Notes under the pieces: generated by a model | The model's database searches: none | Seen by the model: the letters and a program-made list of their open reading frames with translations, nothing else | What the model was told of the DNA's origin: nothing | NCBI RefSeq assembly: GCF_014649755.1 | Contig: NZ_BMTQ01000003.1 | Coordinates: 186,001 to 250,000 of the forward strand | DNA from: Streptomyces litmocidini | Lineage (GTDB): Bacteria; Actinomycetota; Actinomycetes; Streptomycetales; Streptomycetaceae | Length of the DNA stretch: 64,000 nt | Direction of reading: 5' to 3' | In this document: piece by piece, positions 24,315 through 32,833 of the stretch | Position numbering within the stretch: the stretch's first letter is position 1 | Layout: each line of letters begins with the position of its first letter | Position numbers and translations under genes: made by a program

Positions 24315-24995
24315 TCAGGCCATCCAGAAGAAGACGGCCGTCATCCGCTTGTCCCGCAAGGTCGTGCCGGTGTAACCGGTCGCGGTGTGGATGAGGTTGG
24401 CCGAGTACAGCAGCAGGCGGTTGTAGCGGGGCGGGACGCGCAGGTCCTCGGTGAAGGAGTCTCCCGGCACGAAGCGGGTGCCCAGCGCGTCCACCAGGTT
24501 GTTGTGCGGGGCGAGGACCTGATTGCCGCCGAGCACGCCGCCGGGCAGGTTCTGGCGGTAGAAGCTGGTGCCGCAGTCCTTGGGCAGGTCCGGCGTCAGG
24601 TACAGCACCGCCGCGTAACGGCACAGGCTCCGGGAGTCGGTGTGCGGGCGCGGTTCGCACTCGCCCTCACCGACGACCTGGACGCAGTTGTGGTTGAAGG
24701 TGCCACCGCCGGAGGGGTCCACCGTCCAGAGCCTCTGCGCCCCGACGGTCCTGCGCACCAGCTTCTCCACGTGCGCGAGTTCCGCCGGTTCGAGTCCGGG
24801 CATCGTGCGCAGTCCCGGCCAGGGCTCGGGCTTGTGGGGGTAGCCCTCCACCCAGTCGTCCCGTTCGAGCATGCGGGCTCGTACGGCGTCGGGGTCGGGC
24901 AGGACGTCGTCCAGGATCCAGTAGTCCCGACCGCGGGTGGGTTTGCGGTACGGCAGGACCTGAAGCGCACCGGGGCGTGGGGGGTATGACGGCAT
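24315..24995 (-). CDS. DUF6445-type protein, 2-oxoglutarate/Fe oxygenase-like fold
   Basis: This 226-residue protein contains an H-x-D pair in EPRPHTDSRSLCRYAAVLYL (about 127-146) and a distal His in LLYSANLIHTATGY (about 200), ordered as in iron/2-oxoglutarate dioxygenases. DKRMTAVFFW closes the protein, as usual for the DUF6445 group. Substrate unknown; some members sit in natural-product clusters. The ATG at 24995 starts MPSYPPRPG but has only a weak RBS. Its C-terminus appears complete although a transposase fossil ends exactly there. Confidence 0.7.
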   Translation of the reverse strand: MPSYPPRPGALQVLPYRKPTRGRDYWILDDVLPDPDAVRARMLERDDWVEGYPHKPEPWPGLRTMPGLEPAELAHVEKLVRRTVGAQRLWTVDPSGGGTFNHNCVQVVGEGECEPRPHTDSRSLCRYAAVLYLTPDLPKDCGTSFYRQNLPGGVLGGNQVLAPHNNLVDALGTRFVPGDSFTEDLRVPPRYNRLLLYSANLIHTATGYTGTTLRDKRMTAVFFWMA

Positions 24996-25149
24996 GGCGG
25001 GAACGCTAGTGCGAGGAAGGATGCGTCCCGCCAAGGCGTCGCCAAAGCGCCGCCAAGACTGCGGCAAGACATCACCATGCAGGCAATCCGCAGGAAAAGA
25101 CGGTGGGCGCGGAGCGATGAGTTTCCGACGGCCCGGCGGTCCACCCCGC

Positions 25150-25746
25150 ATGGAGAACACTTCACGCACGGAGCCCATCGACCTGGGGGCGGCCGCCGAG
25201 CGGGTCGCCCGGCTCGCGGAGGCCATCGACGACGAGCGGCTCGACGGCCCGACGCCCTGCCCCGAGTACGCGGTACGGGAGGTGCTCGCCCATGTCGCCG
25301 GGCTCAGCGTCGCCTTCCGTGACGCGGCCCTGAAGCGCTTCGGTCCCACCACCGCCACGCCGCCCGGCTCGTCCCGTCCGGTGCTCTCCGAGGACTGGCG
25401 GACGACCCTGCCGCGGGCGCTGGGCGAGCTGGCGGCCGCCTGGCGGGAGCCCGGGGCCTGGGAAGGGGACACGCAGGCGGGCGGGGTCGCCCTGCCGGCC
25501 GCCGTCATGGGCCGGGTCGCGCTCGACGAGCTGCTGATCCACGGCTGGGACCTGGCACGGGCCAGCGGTCAGGCGTACGAGGTGAGCGAGGAGGAGCTGA
25601 GGGTTTCCGAGGCCCTGCTGACCCCGGCCGACGGTTCCTCCGACGAGGGCTTCTTCGGCCCCGTCGTCGCGGTGCCGGACACCGCGCCCCTGCTGGACCG
25701 TGTGATCGGCCTCAGCGGCCGTCGACCCGACTGGCGTCCGGCCTGA
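25150..25746 (+). CDS. TIGR03086-type metal-binding protein (mycothiol-dependent DinB-like superfamily)
   Basis: The 198-residue protein has the conserved helix DGPTPCPEYAVREVLAHVAGL with the first metal-binding His, and a second in LDELLIHGWDLARASGQ, the LxHxWDLA signature of the TIGR03086/mycothiol maleylpyruvate isomerase N-terminal group. These four-helix proteins bind zinc and are thought to use mycothiol as thiol cofactor. The ATG at 25150 is chosen because upstream codons are not coherent; the RBS is weak. It stands alone, divergent from the DUF6445-like gene with 154 bases between them. Confidence 0.8.
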   Translation: MENTSRTEPIDLGAAAERVARLAEAIDDERLDGPTPCPEYAVREVLAHVAGLSVAFRDAALKRFGPTTATPPGSSRPVLSEDWRTTLPRALGELAAAWREPGAWEGDTQAGGVALPAAVMGRVALDELLIHGWDLARASGQAYEVSEEELRVSEALLTPADGSSDEGFFGPVVAVPDTAPLLDRVIGLSGRRPDWRPA

Positions 25747-25869
25747 GGTGTGCCCCGTGCGACGGCGTGAGTTCACGGCCCGGCGGCCCCGCCCGGGCCG
25801 CCGGGCCGGAGGAGCTGCCGTCCGGCTACCGGTGAGGGGCGCCTCAGGGGGCGTACGGGCCGATGGCGT

Positions 25870-25963
25870 CCGGATCGGCGTGCGTACGGATCGGTGACGG
25901 CCGGATCGGCGTGCGGCCGGATCGGCGTGCGTACGGATCGGTGACGGCCGGATCGATCGGCGA
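25870..25963. repeat. 39-bp perfect direct repeat, period 47 bp
   Basis: Copies start at 25870 and 25917 and are identical over 39 bases; each begins CCGGATCGGCGTGCGTACGG. The octamer CGGATCGG recurs at least five times within and around them. The array lies in the 237-bp gap upstream of the next gene, where it could affect its promoter. It is not a CRISPR: there is no spacer series. Confidence 0.8.
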
Positions 25964-25983
25964 GACCTGGGTAGTCGGCGGGC

Positions 25984-26748
25984 ATGAGGACGGACGGCAG
26001 GAGCACCGGGCGGACGGACCCGGGGCGTTCGGACGCCGGCGCCGGAAAGGCGGGCGTCGTCTTCCGCGCGGCGCGGTTCGTCGCCCGCCGCCGGGGTGCC
26101 CGGCCCGCCCTGCATCCCCATGGCGTGGTGCTCGCGGGACGCCTCGACGTGCCGGCGCAGGAGATCCGGTGGGGCGTGCCGTGGTGCGACCGCCCCGCGT
26201 CGTACCCGGTGACGGCACGGTGGTCGCGGGCGGCCGGGCTGCCCCGCCCGCTTCCCGACGGGTTGGGGCTCGCGCTGCGGGTGGAGGACGCGGACGGACC
26301 GGGGTGCCCCCTGGAACTGCTGTTCACCAGCAGCGGCCGGGGGCGCCTTTCCCGGCACGTGCCGATCCCCCGCACGTCCGCCACCTCCGGTCCGTACACC
26401 ACGCTCCTGGCCTATGCCGTGGGCGACGGGCAGGGCGTCGTGGCGGCGTTTCCCGCACCGGGCTCCCCCAGGATCCCCGCCGACCCCGCCGCGGTGGGGG
26501 CGGCGGCGGCCTCGCGGCCGGTCGTCTTCGACCTGCGGGTCGGGACGTCCGTGGGCTGGCGGCTGCTGGCTCGGCTCACCCTCTTCCGCGAGGAGCCCGC
26601 GTCCGGCCGGCTCGGGTTCGACCCCTACCGGAACTGCCTGTCCGGTTTCCGCCCGGTCGACCGCCTGCGTGCGCTGCGCGTCGCCGCGTACGCGGGGTCC
26701 CGGGCCGGGCGGAACAGGAGGCGGGGTCCTGCGGGCAGCCGCACCTGA
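25984..26748 (+). CDS. Hypothetical protein, actinobacterial
   Basis: The 254-residue protein has basic ends (RTDGRSTGRTDPGR and RAGRNRRRGPAGSRT) and a soluble alpha/beta-like core with HPHGVVLAGRLDVP, SGRGRLSRHVPIPRTSATSGPY and GFDPYRNCLSGFRPVDRLRALR. The last block, a short conserved patch with Asp, Pro and Arg, and the G-V-x-L-x-G-x-L pattern faintly recall catalase-fold or heme-binding relatives, but I cannot support a family. No signal peptide. Its ATG comes right after the 47-bp repeats. Confidence 0.6.
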   Translation: MRTDGRSTGRTDPGRSDAGAGKAGVVFRAARFVARRRGARPALHPHGVVLAGRLDVPAQEIRWGVPWCDRPASYPVTARWSRAAGLPRPLPDGLGLALRVEDADGPGCPLELLFTSSGRGRLSRHVPIPRTSATSGPYTTLLAYAVGDGQGVVAAFPAPGSPRIPADPAAVGAAAASRPVVFDLRVGTSVGWRLLARLTLFREEPASGRLGFDPYRNCLSGFRPVDRLRALRVAAYAGSRAGRNRRRGPAGSRT

Positions 26749-27054
26749 GACCGGCACGGGAGGACCGGGCAGGCCCCGGGGGCGCCCGGAGGAACGCGCC
26801 GCCGGCCGGCTCGACGCCCGTCGAGGGGGGCGGCGCCAGGCCGTTCGCCTGCCCGTCAATGTGCCTCACCGGAGTCACGGTGGACTGGGTGGAAGGTTCT
26901 ACGCGCGTCGGAGCCAGCGCCCTCCTATCGGAAGGCACCAAGGGGAATCCGCCCTGTTGGAGGTAGGACCACAACCGCCGAGTAGGGGGCGAAATATGCC
27001 TCTGGCCAGGGGAGAATCCCGGACGCACTGTCCAGAACATCAGAGGGAAGACCC
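26749..27054. other. Intergenic region upstream of the sugar-binding lipoprotein
   Basis: No gene is seen on either strand. A relatively AT-rich patch GAAATATGCC near 26990 may belong to the promoter of the lipoprotein gene. An AGAGGGAAG ribosome-binding site is present just before its GTG. No operator palindrome of the LacI type is obvious. Confidence 0.4.
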
Positions 27055-28332
27055 GTGCGACCGAGAATCTTCGGCATGACCGCCTCCGTGGCCGCGTTCG
27101 GACTGCTGGGCTCACTCGCCACCGGCTGCGGCTCGTCCGAGAGCGCCGGGACGACGCTGCGTCTGGTGGCTCCCGAGTACGGCGACGGCCCGGCGACCAG
27201 CTCCAAGGCGTACTGGGACAAGCTGACCGCCGCCTTCACCGCCGCCCACCCCGGCACGAAGGTCGAGGTGACGCTCTACCCGTGGGCCGACGTCGACCGC
27301 GAGGTCACCCGCATGGTCGAGGAGGACAACGCGCCGGACGTCGCTCTGATGGGCGCGTACTCCGACTTCGCCGCGGAGGGCCGTCTCTACTCCGCCGACG
27401 AGCTGCTGTCGATCAGGGCGGAGGCGAACTTCCTGCGGCCGCTCGCGGCGGCGGGCTCGGTCGACAACACCCTGTACGGCCTGCCCTTCGTGGCCAGCAG
27501 CCGGCTGCTCTTCTACAACGAGGAGTTGTTCGACGAGGCCGGGGCCGAGCCGCCGAAGACCTGGTCGGAACTGAAGGAAGCGGCCGAGGCCCTGAAGAAG
27601 AAGGGCGTGCCCTATCCGTACGCCCTGCCGCTCGGCCCCGAGGAGGCGCACGCCGAAGCCCTGATCTGGGAGCTGAGCAACGGCGGCGGGTACACCGACG
27701 TCAGCGGCCAGTACGCCATCGCCTCCGAGCAGAACACGCAGACGTTCCGCTGGATCAAGGACAACCTGGTCGTGCCCGGTCTGACGGGCCCGGTCCCGCC
27801 GGCCAAGCTCAACCGGCAGGACGCCTTCGACGCCTTCCTCCGCGGCGACGTCGGCATGGTCAACGGCTACCCGTCGCTCCTCCACGAGGCGAGGGCGAAG
27901 GGGATGAAGGTCGGCACCCTGAGCATGCCGGTGTCGGACACGCTGGAGGACGGGAAGATCCCGCCGGCGGCGGGCGTCGCGGACTGGATGATGGCCTTCA
28001 AGCGGGACGGCAACCGCGAACCGGTGGGCTCCTTCCTGGACTTCGTCTACCAGGACAAGAACCTCAGCGAGTTCGCGGGGCGCTACCACCTGTTGCCGTC
28101 GACGGTGTCCGCCTCCGAGGCGTCCCAGGGCCCGCAGGCCGATCCCGACACCGAGCGGTTCCTGGACGCGCTGCACAGCGCGCAGCTCTACCCGGTCAAC
28201 GAGCCGTCCTGGCTGCAGGTCAGCAACACCATCAAGCGGAACATCGGCAAGGCCGTCGCGCCGTCCGCCGACCCGAAGGCCGTGCTGGAGGACATCGCCG
28301 AGCAGGCCCGGGAGGAGAAGCGGCAGGAGTAG
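27055..28332 (+). CDS. ABC transporter sugar-binding lipoprotein (family 1 SBP), without permeases
   Basis: The 425-residue protein has a signal peptide with lipobox LATGC (Cys at about 24) after a hydrophobic stretch, so the mature protein is membrane-anchored outside the cell. The body is a family 1 solute-binding protein: YWDKLTAAFTAAHPGTKVEV, APDVALMGAYSDFAAEGRLY, NTLYGLPFVASSRLLFYNEE and FDAFLRGDVGMVNGYPSLL. The likely ligands are malto- or other oligosaccharides. No permease or ATPase gene follows. The downstream gene is on the other strand, so the protein must work with a transporter encoded elsewhere, possibly with the shared ATPase MsiK. Confidence 0.85.
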   Translation: MRPRIFGMTASVAAFGLLGSLATGCGSSESAGTTLRLVAPEYGDGPATSSKAYWDKLTAAFTAAHPGTKVEVTLYPWADVDREVTRMVEEDNAPDVALMGAYSDFAAEGRLYSADELLSIRAEANFLRPLAAAGSVDNTLYGLPFVASSRLLFYNEELFDEAGAEPPKTWSELKEAAEALKKKGVPYPYALPLGPEEAHAEALIWELSNGGGYTDVSGQYAIASEQNTQTFRWIKDNLVVPGLTGPVPPAKLNRQDAFDAFLRGDVGMVNGYPSLLHEARAKGMKVGTLSMPVSDTLEDGKIPPAAGVADWMMAFKRDGNREPVGSFLDFVYQDKNLSEFAGRYHLLPSTVSASEASQGPQADPDTERFLDALHSAQLYPVNEPSWLQVSNTIKRNIGKAVAPSADPKAVLEDIAEQAREEKRQE

Positions 28333-28336
28333 CGGC

Positions 28337-29230
28337 TCAGGGAAGCGGCGTCCCGCCCGTGGCGTTCACGATCTCCCCGGTGATGTAGCTCGCCCGGGGC
28401 GAGGCCAGGAAGACGTAGGCGGGGGCCATCTCCGCCGGCTGGGCCGGACGTCCCAGGGGCGACTGTTCGCCGAAGTGCCCGGTCTCCGGCATCGTCGCGG
28501 GGATCAGCGGGGTCCACACCGGCCCGGGGGCGACCGCGTTCACCCGGATGCCGCGTTCCGCGACCATCTGGGCGAGGCCGTGGGTGAAGGAGATGATGGC
28601 CGACTTCGTCATCGCGTAGTCGAGGAGGTGGGGGCTGGGCTGGTAGCCCTGGACGGACGTGGTGTTGATGACGCATCCGCCGCGCGGCATGTGGGCCAGG
28701 GCCCGGCGGGTGAGCCAGAACATGCCGTACAGGTTGGTCTTCATCACCCGGTCGAACTGCTCCGTGGTGATCGCCTCGATGCCGTCGGGCTGTGACATCT
28801 GGTACGCGGCGTTGTTGACGAGGAGGTCGACCCGGCCGAGTTCGCCGACCGTGCGGTCGATCAGGTCGTCGCACTGTCGTTCGTCCCGGATGTCGCACGG
28901 CACGGCGATCGCGGTGCGGCCCGCTTCGCGGACCAGGCGGGCGGTCTCCTCGGCATCGGCCTTCTCCTCGGGCAGATGCGTGAACACGACGTCCGCGCCC
29001 TCCCGTGCGAACGCCAGGCACACGGCCCTGCCGATCCCGGAGTCGCCGCCGGTGACGAGCGCCGCCCTGTCGGTCAGCAGGCCGTGCCCCTCGTAGGAGT
29101 CCTCGCCGTGGTCGGGCCGCGGCTCCATGGCCCCGGTCGAACCGGGGTGCTGCTGGTGCTGGTCGGGTTGGGGCGGAGCGGGGTGCTGGGTGGTGGGGTC
29201 GGGGACGGCGGGGGCTCGCCGGTCGGACAT
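28337..29230 (-). CDS. SDR oxidoreductase, general stress protein 39 (YdaD/YhdF) type
   Basis: The 297-residue short-chain dehydrogenase has a proline/histidine/glutamine-rich N-terminal tail of about 45 residues before the enzyme. NAD(P) motif VTGGDSGIGRA, NNAA motif LLVNNAAYQMSQ, catalytic Ser in INTTSVQGY and Y-x-x-x-K in LDYAMTKSAI are all present. The long tail and MSQPDGIEAIT pattern match stress-induced GSP39-like dehydrogenases. It lies at the head of a group of stress-related genes. Stop lies four bases from the convergent lipoprotein gene's stop. Confidence 0.85.
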   Translation of the reverse strand: MSDRRAPAVPDPTTQHPAPPQPDQHQQHPGSTGAMEPRPDHGEDSYEGHGLLTDRAALVTGGDSGIGRAVCLAFAREGADVVFTHLPEEKADAEETARLVREAGRTAIAVPCDIRDERQCDDLIDRTVGELGRVDLLVNNAAYQMSQPDGIEAITTEQFDRVMKTNLYGMFWLTRRALAHMPRGGCVINTTSVQGYQPSPHLLDYAMTKSAIISFTHGLAQMVAERGIRVNAVAPGPVWTPLIPATMPETGHFGEQSPLGRPAQPAEMAPAYVFLASPRASYITGEIVNATGGTPLP

Positions 29231-29299
29231 CGCAGGTCCCTTCGTACGGTCGTGGGCCCGGTATCGGTACCGGGCCGGTTCGCGGTGGTGGGCTCCGGG

Positions 29300-29923
29300 T
29301 CAGGAGGAGGGGTACGGAGCGTCCCGGAGGAGCCGGGCGAGGTGGGCGGTGTTGGCGGCGAGGGTCGCCGTCGTGGCCGCGGTCTTCTCGGGCGTCTTGT
29401 CCAGGTCCTGGTAGTCCGTGCCCTGCATGGCTTCGCCGACCCAGTAGGTGACGGCGTTGGGGGCGAGGGAGAAGCCCACGTCGTCGAGGCCCTGGAAGAG
29501 GTCGGCGCTGACCTTGTGGGCGCCGTCCTCGTTGCCGACGACGCAGACGGCGGCGACCTTCCCGTAGGTGAGCATGCGGCCCTCGTCGTCGGACTCGGAG
29601 AGCTCGGCGTTCAGGCGTTCGAGGACGCGTTGGGCCAGGCTCGCGGGGTGCCCGAGCCAGATCGGGGTGGACAGGACCAGGATGTCGGCGTCCAGGACGG
29701 CGGAACGGATGGCCGGCCAGTCGTCGCCCTCGCCCATGTCGGTCTTCACGCCGGGCTTCACGTCGTGGTCGGCGATCCGGATGGCCCTTCCCGTCACTCC
29801 GTGGCCGGAGAGCTCCTCCAGCACCTGCTCCGCCAGCAATTGGGAGCTGGAGGGGGCGGGGGAAGGGGACAGCGTGCACACGAGCGCGACGGCACGGAGC
29901 GGGGTCTTCTCGTTGGCAGTCAT
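29300..29923 (-). CDS. Flavodoxin-like/NADPH-dependent FMN reductase family protein
   Basis: The 207-residue protein has the flavodoxin fold: VALVCTLSPSPAPSSSQLLAEQVL carries a phosphate loop, ADILVLSTPIWLGHPASLAQRVLERL is the FMN-contact helix (T-P-x-W-x-G) and GKVAAVCVVGNEDGAHKVSADL the next strand. It resembles NADPH-dependent FMN reductases and flavodoxin-like oxidoreductases of stress loci. It precedes the SDR gene on the same strand with a 69-base gap and may be co-transcribed. Confidence 0.8.
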   Translation of the reverse strand: MTANEKTPLRAVALVCTLSPSPAPSSSQLLAEQVLEELSGHGVTGRAIRIADHDVKPGVKTDMGEGDDWPAIRSAVLDADILVLSTPIWLGHPASLAQRVLERLNAELSESDDEGRMLTYGKVAAVCVVGNEDGAHKVSADLFQGLDDVGFSLAPNAVTYWVGEAMQGTDYQDLDKTPEKTAATTATLAANTAHLARLLRDAPYPSS

Positions 29924-30009
29924 ATCCCCCGGCTACCCGCACGGGGCGGACGAATCCTCCCCGTCTCCCGCGGATGCCCCGTACGGGCGTACGGGTTCCC
30001 GCGGGGCCT

Positions 30010-32145
30010 TCACCCGGGCCGTGGGGTGGTGCGCAGCAGGAGCACGGCGATGTCGTCGGTGTAGTGGGCGGTGGGCCGGGCCCTGCGCAGGAGCGTGTCG
30101 ATCAGCCGGTCCAGGTCCTGTCCTTCGTGCTCGGCGAGGTGGGCGGCCAGGTCTTCGGCGATCCGGTCGGGATCCACACCGGGCGCTTCGACGAGGCCGT
30201 CGGTGTAGAAGGCGAGCGTCGACCCGGGGCTGAGGGGCAGCGTGGTGACGGGGCAGGAGAGGCCGGGGTCGATGCCCAGCAGCGGGCCGGGGTCGAGTTC
30301 CACCGGGCGGGCCCGCCGGCCGGGGCGGTGCAGCAGGGGGGGCGGGTGGCCGGCGCTGGCCAGGAGCACCTCCTGACGGGCGAGGTCGATGTGCGCGTAC
30401 GTGCAGGAGACGAGGAGGTCGGTCTCGAGGTCGGTCAGGACGCGGTTGGTCCGGGCGAGGACCTGCCCGGGCGGCCCTCCGGCGGTGGCGTGGATGGCGG
30501 TGCGGACCTGTCCCATGAGGGCGGCGGCCGCCGCGCTGTGGCCCTGGACGTCGCCGATCACCGCTGCGGCGGTGGTGCCGTCGAGGCGGATGACGTCGTA
30601 GAAGTCGCCTCCGATGTCCATCCCGCGGCTGGCCGGGAGGTAGCGGGCCGCCGTGTCCAGGCCGGGCAGGGCGGGCAGCCGGTGCGGCAGGAGGGCCTGC
30701 TGCAGGCCGTGGGCGAGGTCCCGGGCGGCGTCGTAGAGGCGGGCGCGGTCCAGGGCCTGGGCGATCAGCCCGGCGAGGGAGGTCAGGACGGCCCGCTCGT
30801 CGGCGCTGAACGCGTGGGGCCGTTCGTAGGAGAGGATGCAACAGCCGACGGGCCGTCCGGAGACGATCAGCGGCAGGAACGCCCAGGCCTGCTTGCCGCT
30901 GATCGGGGGCGCCTCGGGGTGGCATCGCGCCATCTCGTCCCGGTCGGCGAAGAACGACGGGACCCCGTCGGCCAGGACCCGCCCGGCGGGGGTGAGGTCC
31001 GTGTCGAGGGGCAGGCCGTCCAGTCGGTCGAGCGTCTCCTGGTCGTATCCGTGGTGCCCGGTGATCTTGAGCCGTCCGGCATCGGCCGCGGACAGCACCA
31101 GGCCGTCGGCGCCGAAGGCGGGCAGCACCTGATCGGCGACGAGCTCGACGACGTCGCGGACGGCGACCGTCTCGGTCAGGGCCGCCGCCAGGTGAACCAG
31201 CTGGTAGAGGCGTCCGACCTGCGCCGTACTGGACGGGGCGGAGGCGGAAGGGGTGGACCGGGTCGCCGCGGCGGCCGGGGGACGGCCCTGCGCGGTCGCG
31301 TCGGCGCGGGTGATGCGGACGCTGATGCCGCTGGCGTCCGGGTAGAGCTGGAAGCGCAGCCAGGTGGACGGGGGGCGCAAGGACGTGAAGGCGACGGGAT
31401 CGCGGCTGATGACGGCCGTGCGGTAGCAGTCCTCGGCCACCGTGTCGTCCAGCCAGGGCAGGGACTGCCAGGGCCGGGTGCCGAGCAGCCGTCCGGCTTC
31501 GAGGCCGAGCAGCGACGCCGCCTCGGCGGTCAGGAAGGTGATCCGGCCCTCCAGGTCCATGCCGAGGGCTCCCTCGGGCAGGCGCTCGGCGTAGTCCGCG
31601 GCGGCCTGGGACTGCCGGTCGCCGTGCGAGCGGGCGGCCGGGGCGACGGGGACGAGGCGGGGCTGGTCGGGGAGGGGGAGCGGTACGGTGACGCCGTCCA
31701 GGACACGGCCCATGCGCCGGGCGGCGGACGCGATGTGGCCGTGCTCGCGGCGGGAGGGCTCGGCGGGGTGGCTGGCGGGCCAGAGGAGGAAGATCGCTCC
31801 TCGGCAGCGGTCGCGCCCGGGCAGCGGGGCCGCGGCGAGGGCGAACCGGTACGGCAGGCTGGCGGCGGCCCGGGGGTAGGTGCGGGCCATGTCGTTCTGC
31901 GAGCCCACCCACACCAGGCGGTTCTCGCGGACGGCGTCGCTCACCGGGACGGGCGCGTTCAGCGGCACCCTCCGCCACGGCCACACGACTTCCAGGGGCA
32001 CGCCGCAGAGTGCCGTCATGGCCAGGATCCGGGTGGCCTCGTCGAGCAGGTAGAGGGCTCCGGCGGAGGCCCCGGTGCGCCGGACCGTGTCGGCCAGCGT
32101 CTCGCCCAGCAGCCCGGCCCCGTCCGGATCCTCGGGCCTGTCCAT
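30010..32145 (-). CDS. GAF-PAS-GAF-PP2C (SpoIIE/RsbU-type) sensor phosphatase
   Basis: The 711-residue cytosolic sensor phosphatase starts MDRPEDPDGAGLL. Residues about 5-160 form a GAF domain (GASAGALYLLDEATRILAMT). Residues about 185-290 form a PAS domain (LPEGALGMDLEGRITFLTAEAASLLGLEA). Residues about 320-475 form a second GAF domain (FGADGLVLSAADAGRLKITG). From about 490 follows a PPM/SpoIIE phosphatase with ASRGMDIGGDFYDVI, VIGDVQGHSAAAAALM and YTDGLVEAPGVDPDRI (the metal-binding Asp residues present). It would dephosphorylate a STAS anti-anti-sigma factor. No RsbW-like HATPase is fused. The STAS gene lies just upstream on the same strand, although that protein lacks the usual Ser. Confidence 0.9.
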   Translation of the reverse strand: MDRPEDPDGAGLLGETLADTVRRTGASAGALYLLDEATRILAMTALCGVPLEVVWPWRRVPLNAPVPVSDAVRENRLVWVGSQNDMARTYPRAAASLPYRFALAAAPLPGRDRCRGAIFLLWPASHPAEPSRREHGHIASAARRMGRVLDGVTVPLPLPDQPRLVPVAPAARSHGDRQSQAAADYAERLPEGALGMDLEGRITFLTAEAASLLGLEAGRLLGTRPWQSLPWLDDTVAEDCYRTAVISRDPVAFTSLRPPSTWLRFQLYPDASGISVRITRADATAQGRPPAAAATRSTPSASAPSSTAQVGRLYQLVHLAAALTETVAVRDVVELVADQVLPAFGADGLVLSAADAGRLKITGHHGYDQETLDRLDGLPLDTDLTPAGRVLADGVPSFFADRDEMARCHPEAPPISGKQAWAFLPLIVSGRPVGCCILSYERPHAFSADERAVLTSLAGLIAQALDRARLYDAARDLAHGLQQALLPHRLPALPGLDTAARYLPASRGMDIGGDFYDVIRLDGTTAAAVIGDVQGHSAAAAALMGQVRTAIHATAGGPPGQVLARTNRVLTDLETDLLVSCTYAHIDLARQEVLLASAGHPPPLLHRPGRRARPVELDPGPLLGIDPGLSCPVTTLPLSPGSTLAFYTDGLVEAPGVDPDRIAEDLAAHLAEHEGQDLDRLIDTLLRRARPTAHYTDDIAVLLLRTTPRPG

Positions 32146-32324
32146 TCGTCGCACCTCGTCCCTTCCGCCCGTACCCCGCGACGTCTCCGAGCGGTTGCGC
32201 GGGTGCCGACCGTCACGACCGTCGGGCGGACAAGAACGTCCTGTCGCGCCCGTATACCGACCATACGCCGGATGTGTCCCATCACCAGGTCGCGCCGCCC
32301 GGCCGACGCCCGGCACCGGACGCG

Positions 32325-32810
32325 TCAGACGGTGTCGGCCGCGGAAGCGCCCGGAGGCGCGACGTCGGCCGCGAGGACTCCGTCGCCGTCGAGGGTGATG
32401 CGGAAGAGGGGGTAGGTGCCCGTCAGTTCGAGCAGCCGGCGGATCTGGGCGGGCAGCGGTCCGACGAGGACGAGCCGGGAGGACCCCCGGTGCGCCCGGA
32501 CGAGTTCATGGAGGAACGCGCAGTCGCCGAAGACGACGTCGGCGAGGTCGAGCAGGATGCGCTCGGCGCCGGCCTGCCGGGCGGCGGTCAGGGCGTCGCG
32601 CAGGCAGTCGATCGTGTCGACGTCGAACTCGCCGCTCGCGCTGAGCAGCCACGTGGCCGGGGAGCCGGTGTTCTCGCGCCGCACCCGGGCGTGGCCGGAT
32701 GTCGCCCCGTAGACCGGATGCGGGCGGCTGCCGGCCACCGTGGGGATCGCGCCCGGGCCGGGGGCGTTCCCTCCGGCTCCGGTCTTCCGGTTCCCGGTCA
32801 TGGAACTCAC
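32325..32810 (-). CDS. STAS-domain protein (anti-sigma factor antagonist-like) with Cys at the phospho-Ser position
   Basis: The 161-residue protein has about 50 disordered N-terminal residues, then a STAS domain: WLLSASGEFDVDTIDCLRDAL, ILLDLADVVFGDCAFLHELV and LVLVGPLPAQIRRLLELTG. In SpoIIAA-like proteins the second block reads D-L-S-x-x-x-F-x-D-S-S-G-L; here it is F-G-D-C-A-F-L, so the phosphorylatable Ser is Cys. It probably cannot be controlled by phosphorylation in the normal way. It lies upstream of the PP2C gene in the same direction and downstream of the winged-helix gene, so the three may form one unit. A few STAS paralogues act as decoys or redox-controlled forms; that is speculation. 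Confidence 0.8.
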   Translation of the reverse strand: MSSMTGNRKTGAGGNAPGPGAIPTVAGSRPHPVYGATSGHARVRRENTGSPATWLLSASGEFDVDTIDCLRDALTAARQAGAERILLDLADVVFGDCAFLHELVRAHRGSSRLVLVGPLPAQIRRLLELTGTYPLFRITLDGDGVLAADVAPPGASAADTV

Positions 32811-32833
32811 CGTCTTCGGATCGGCGGGCAGGG

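Noticed and set aside
25870..25963. CRISPR-like array
   Set aside because: Only two full copies, no unique spacers, no cas genes nearby.
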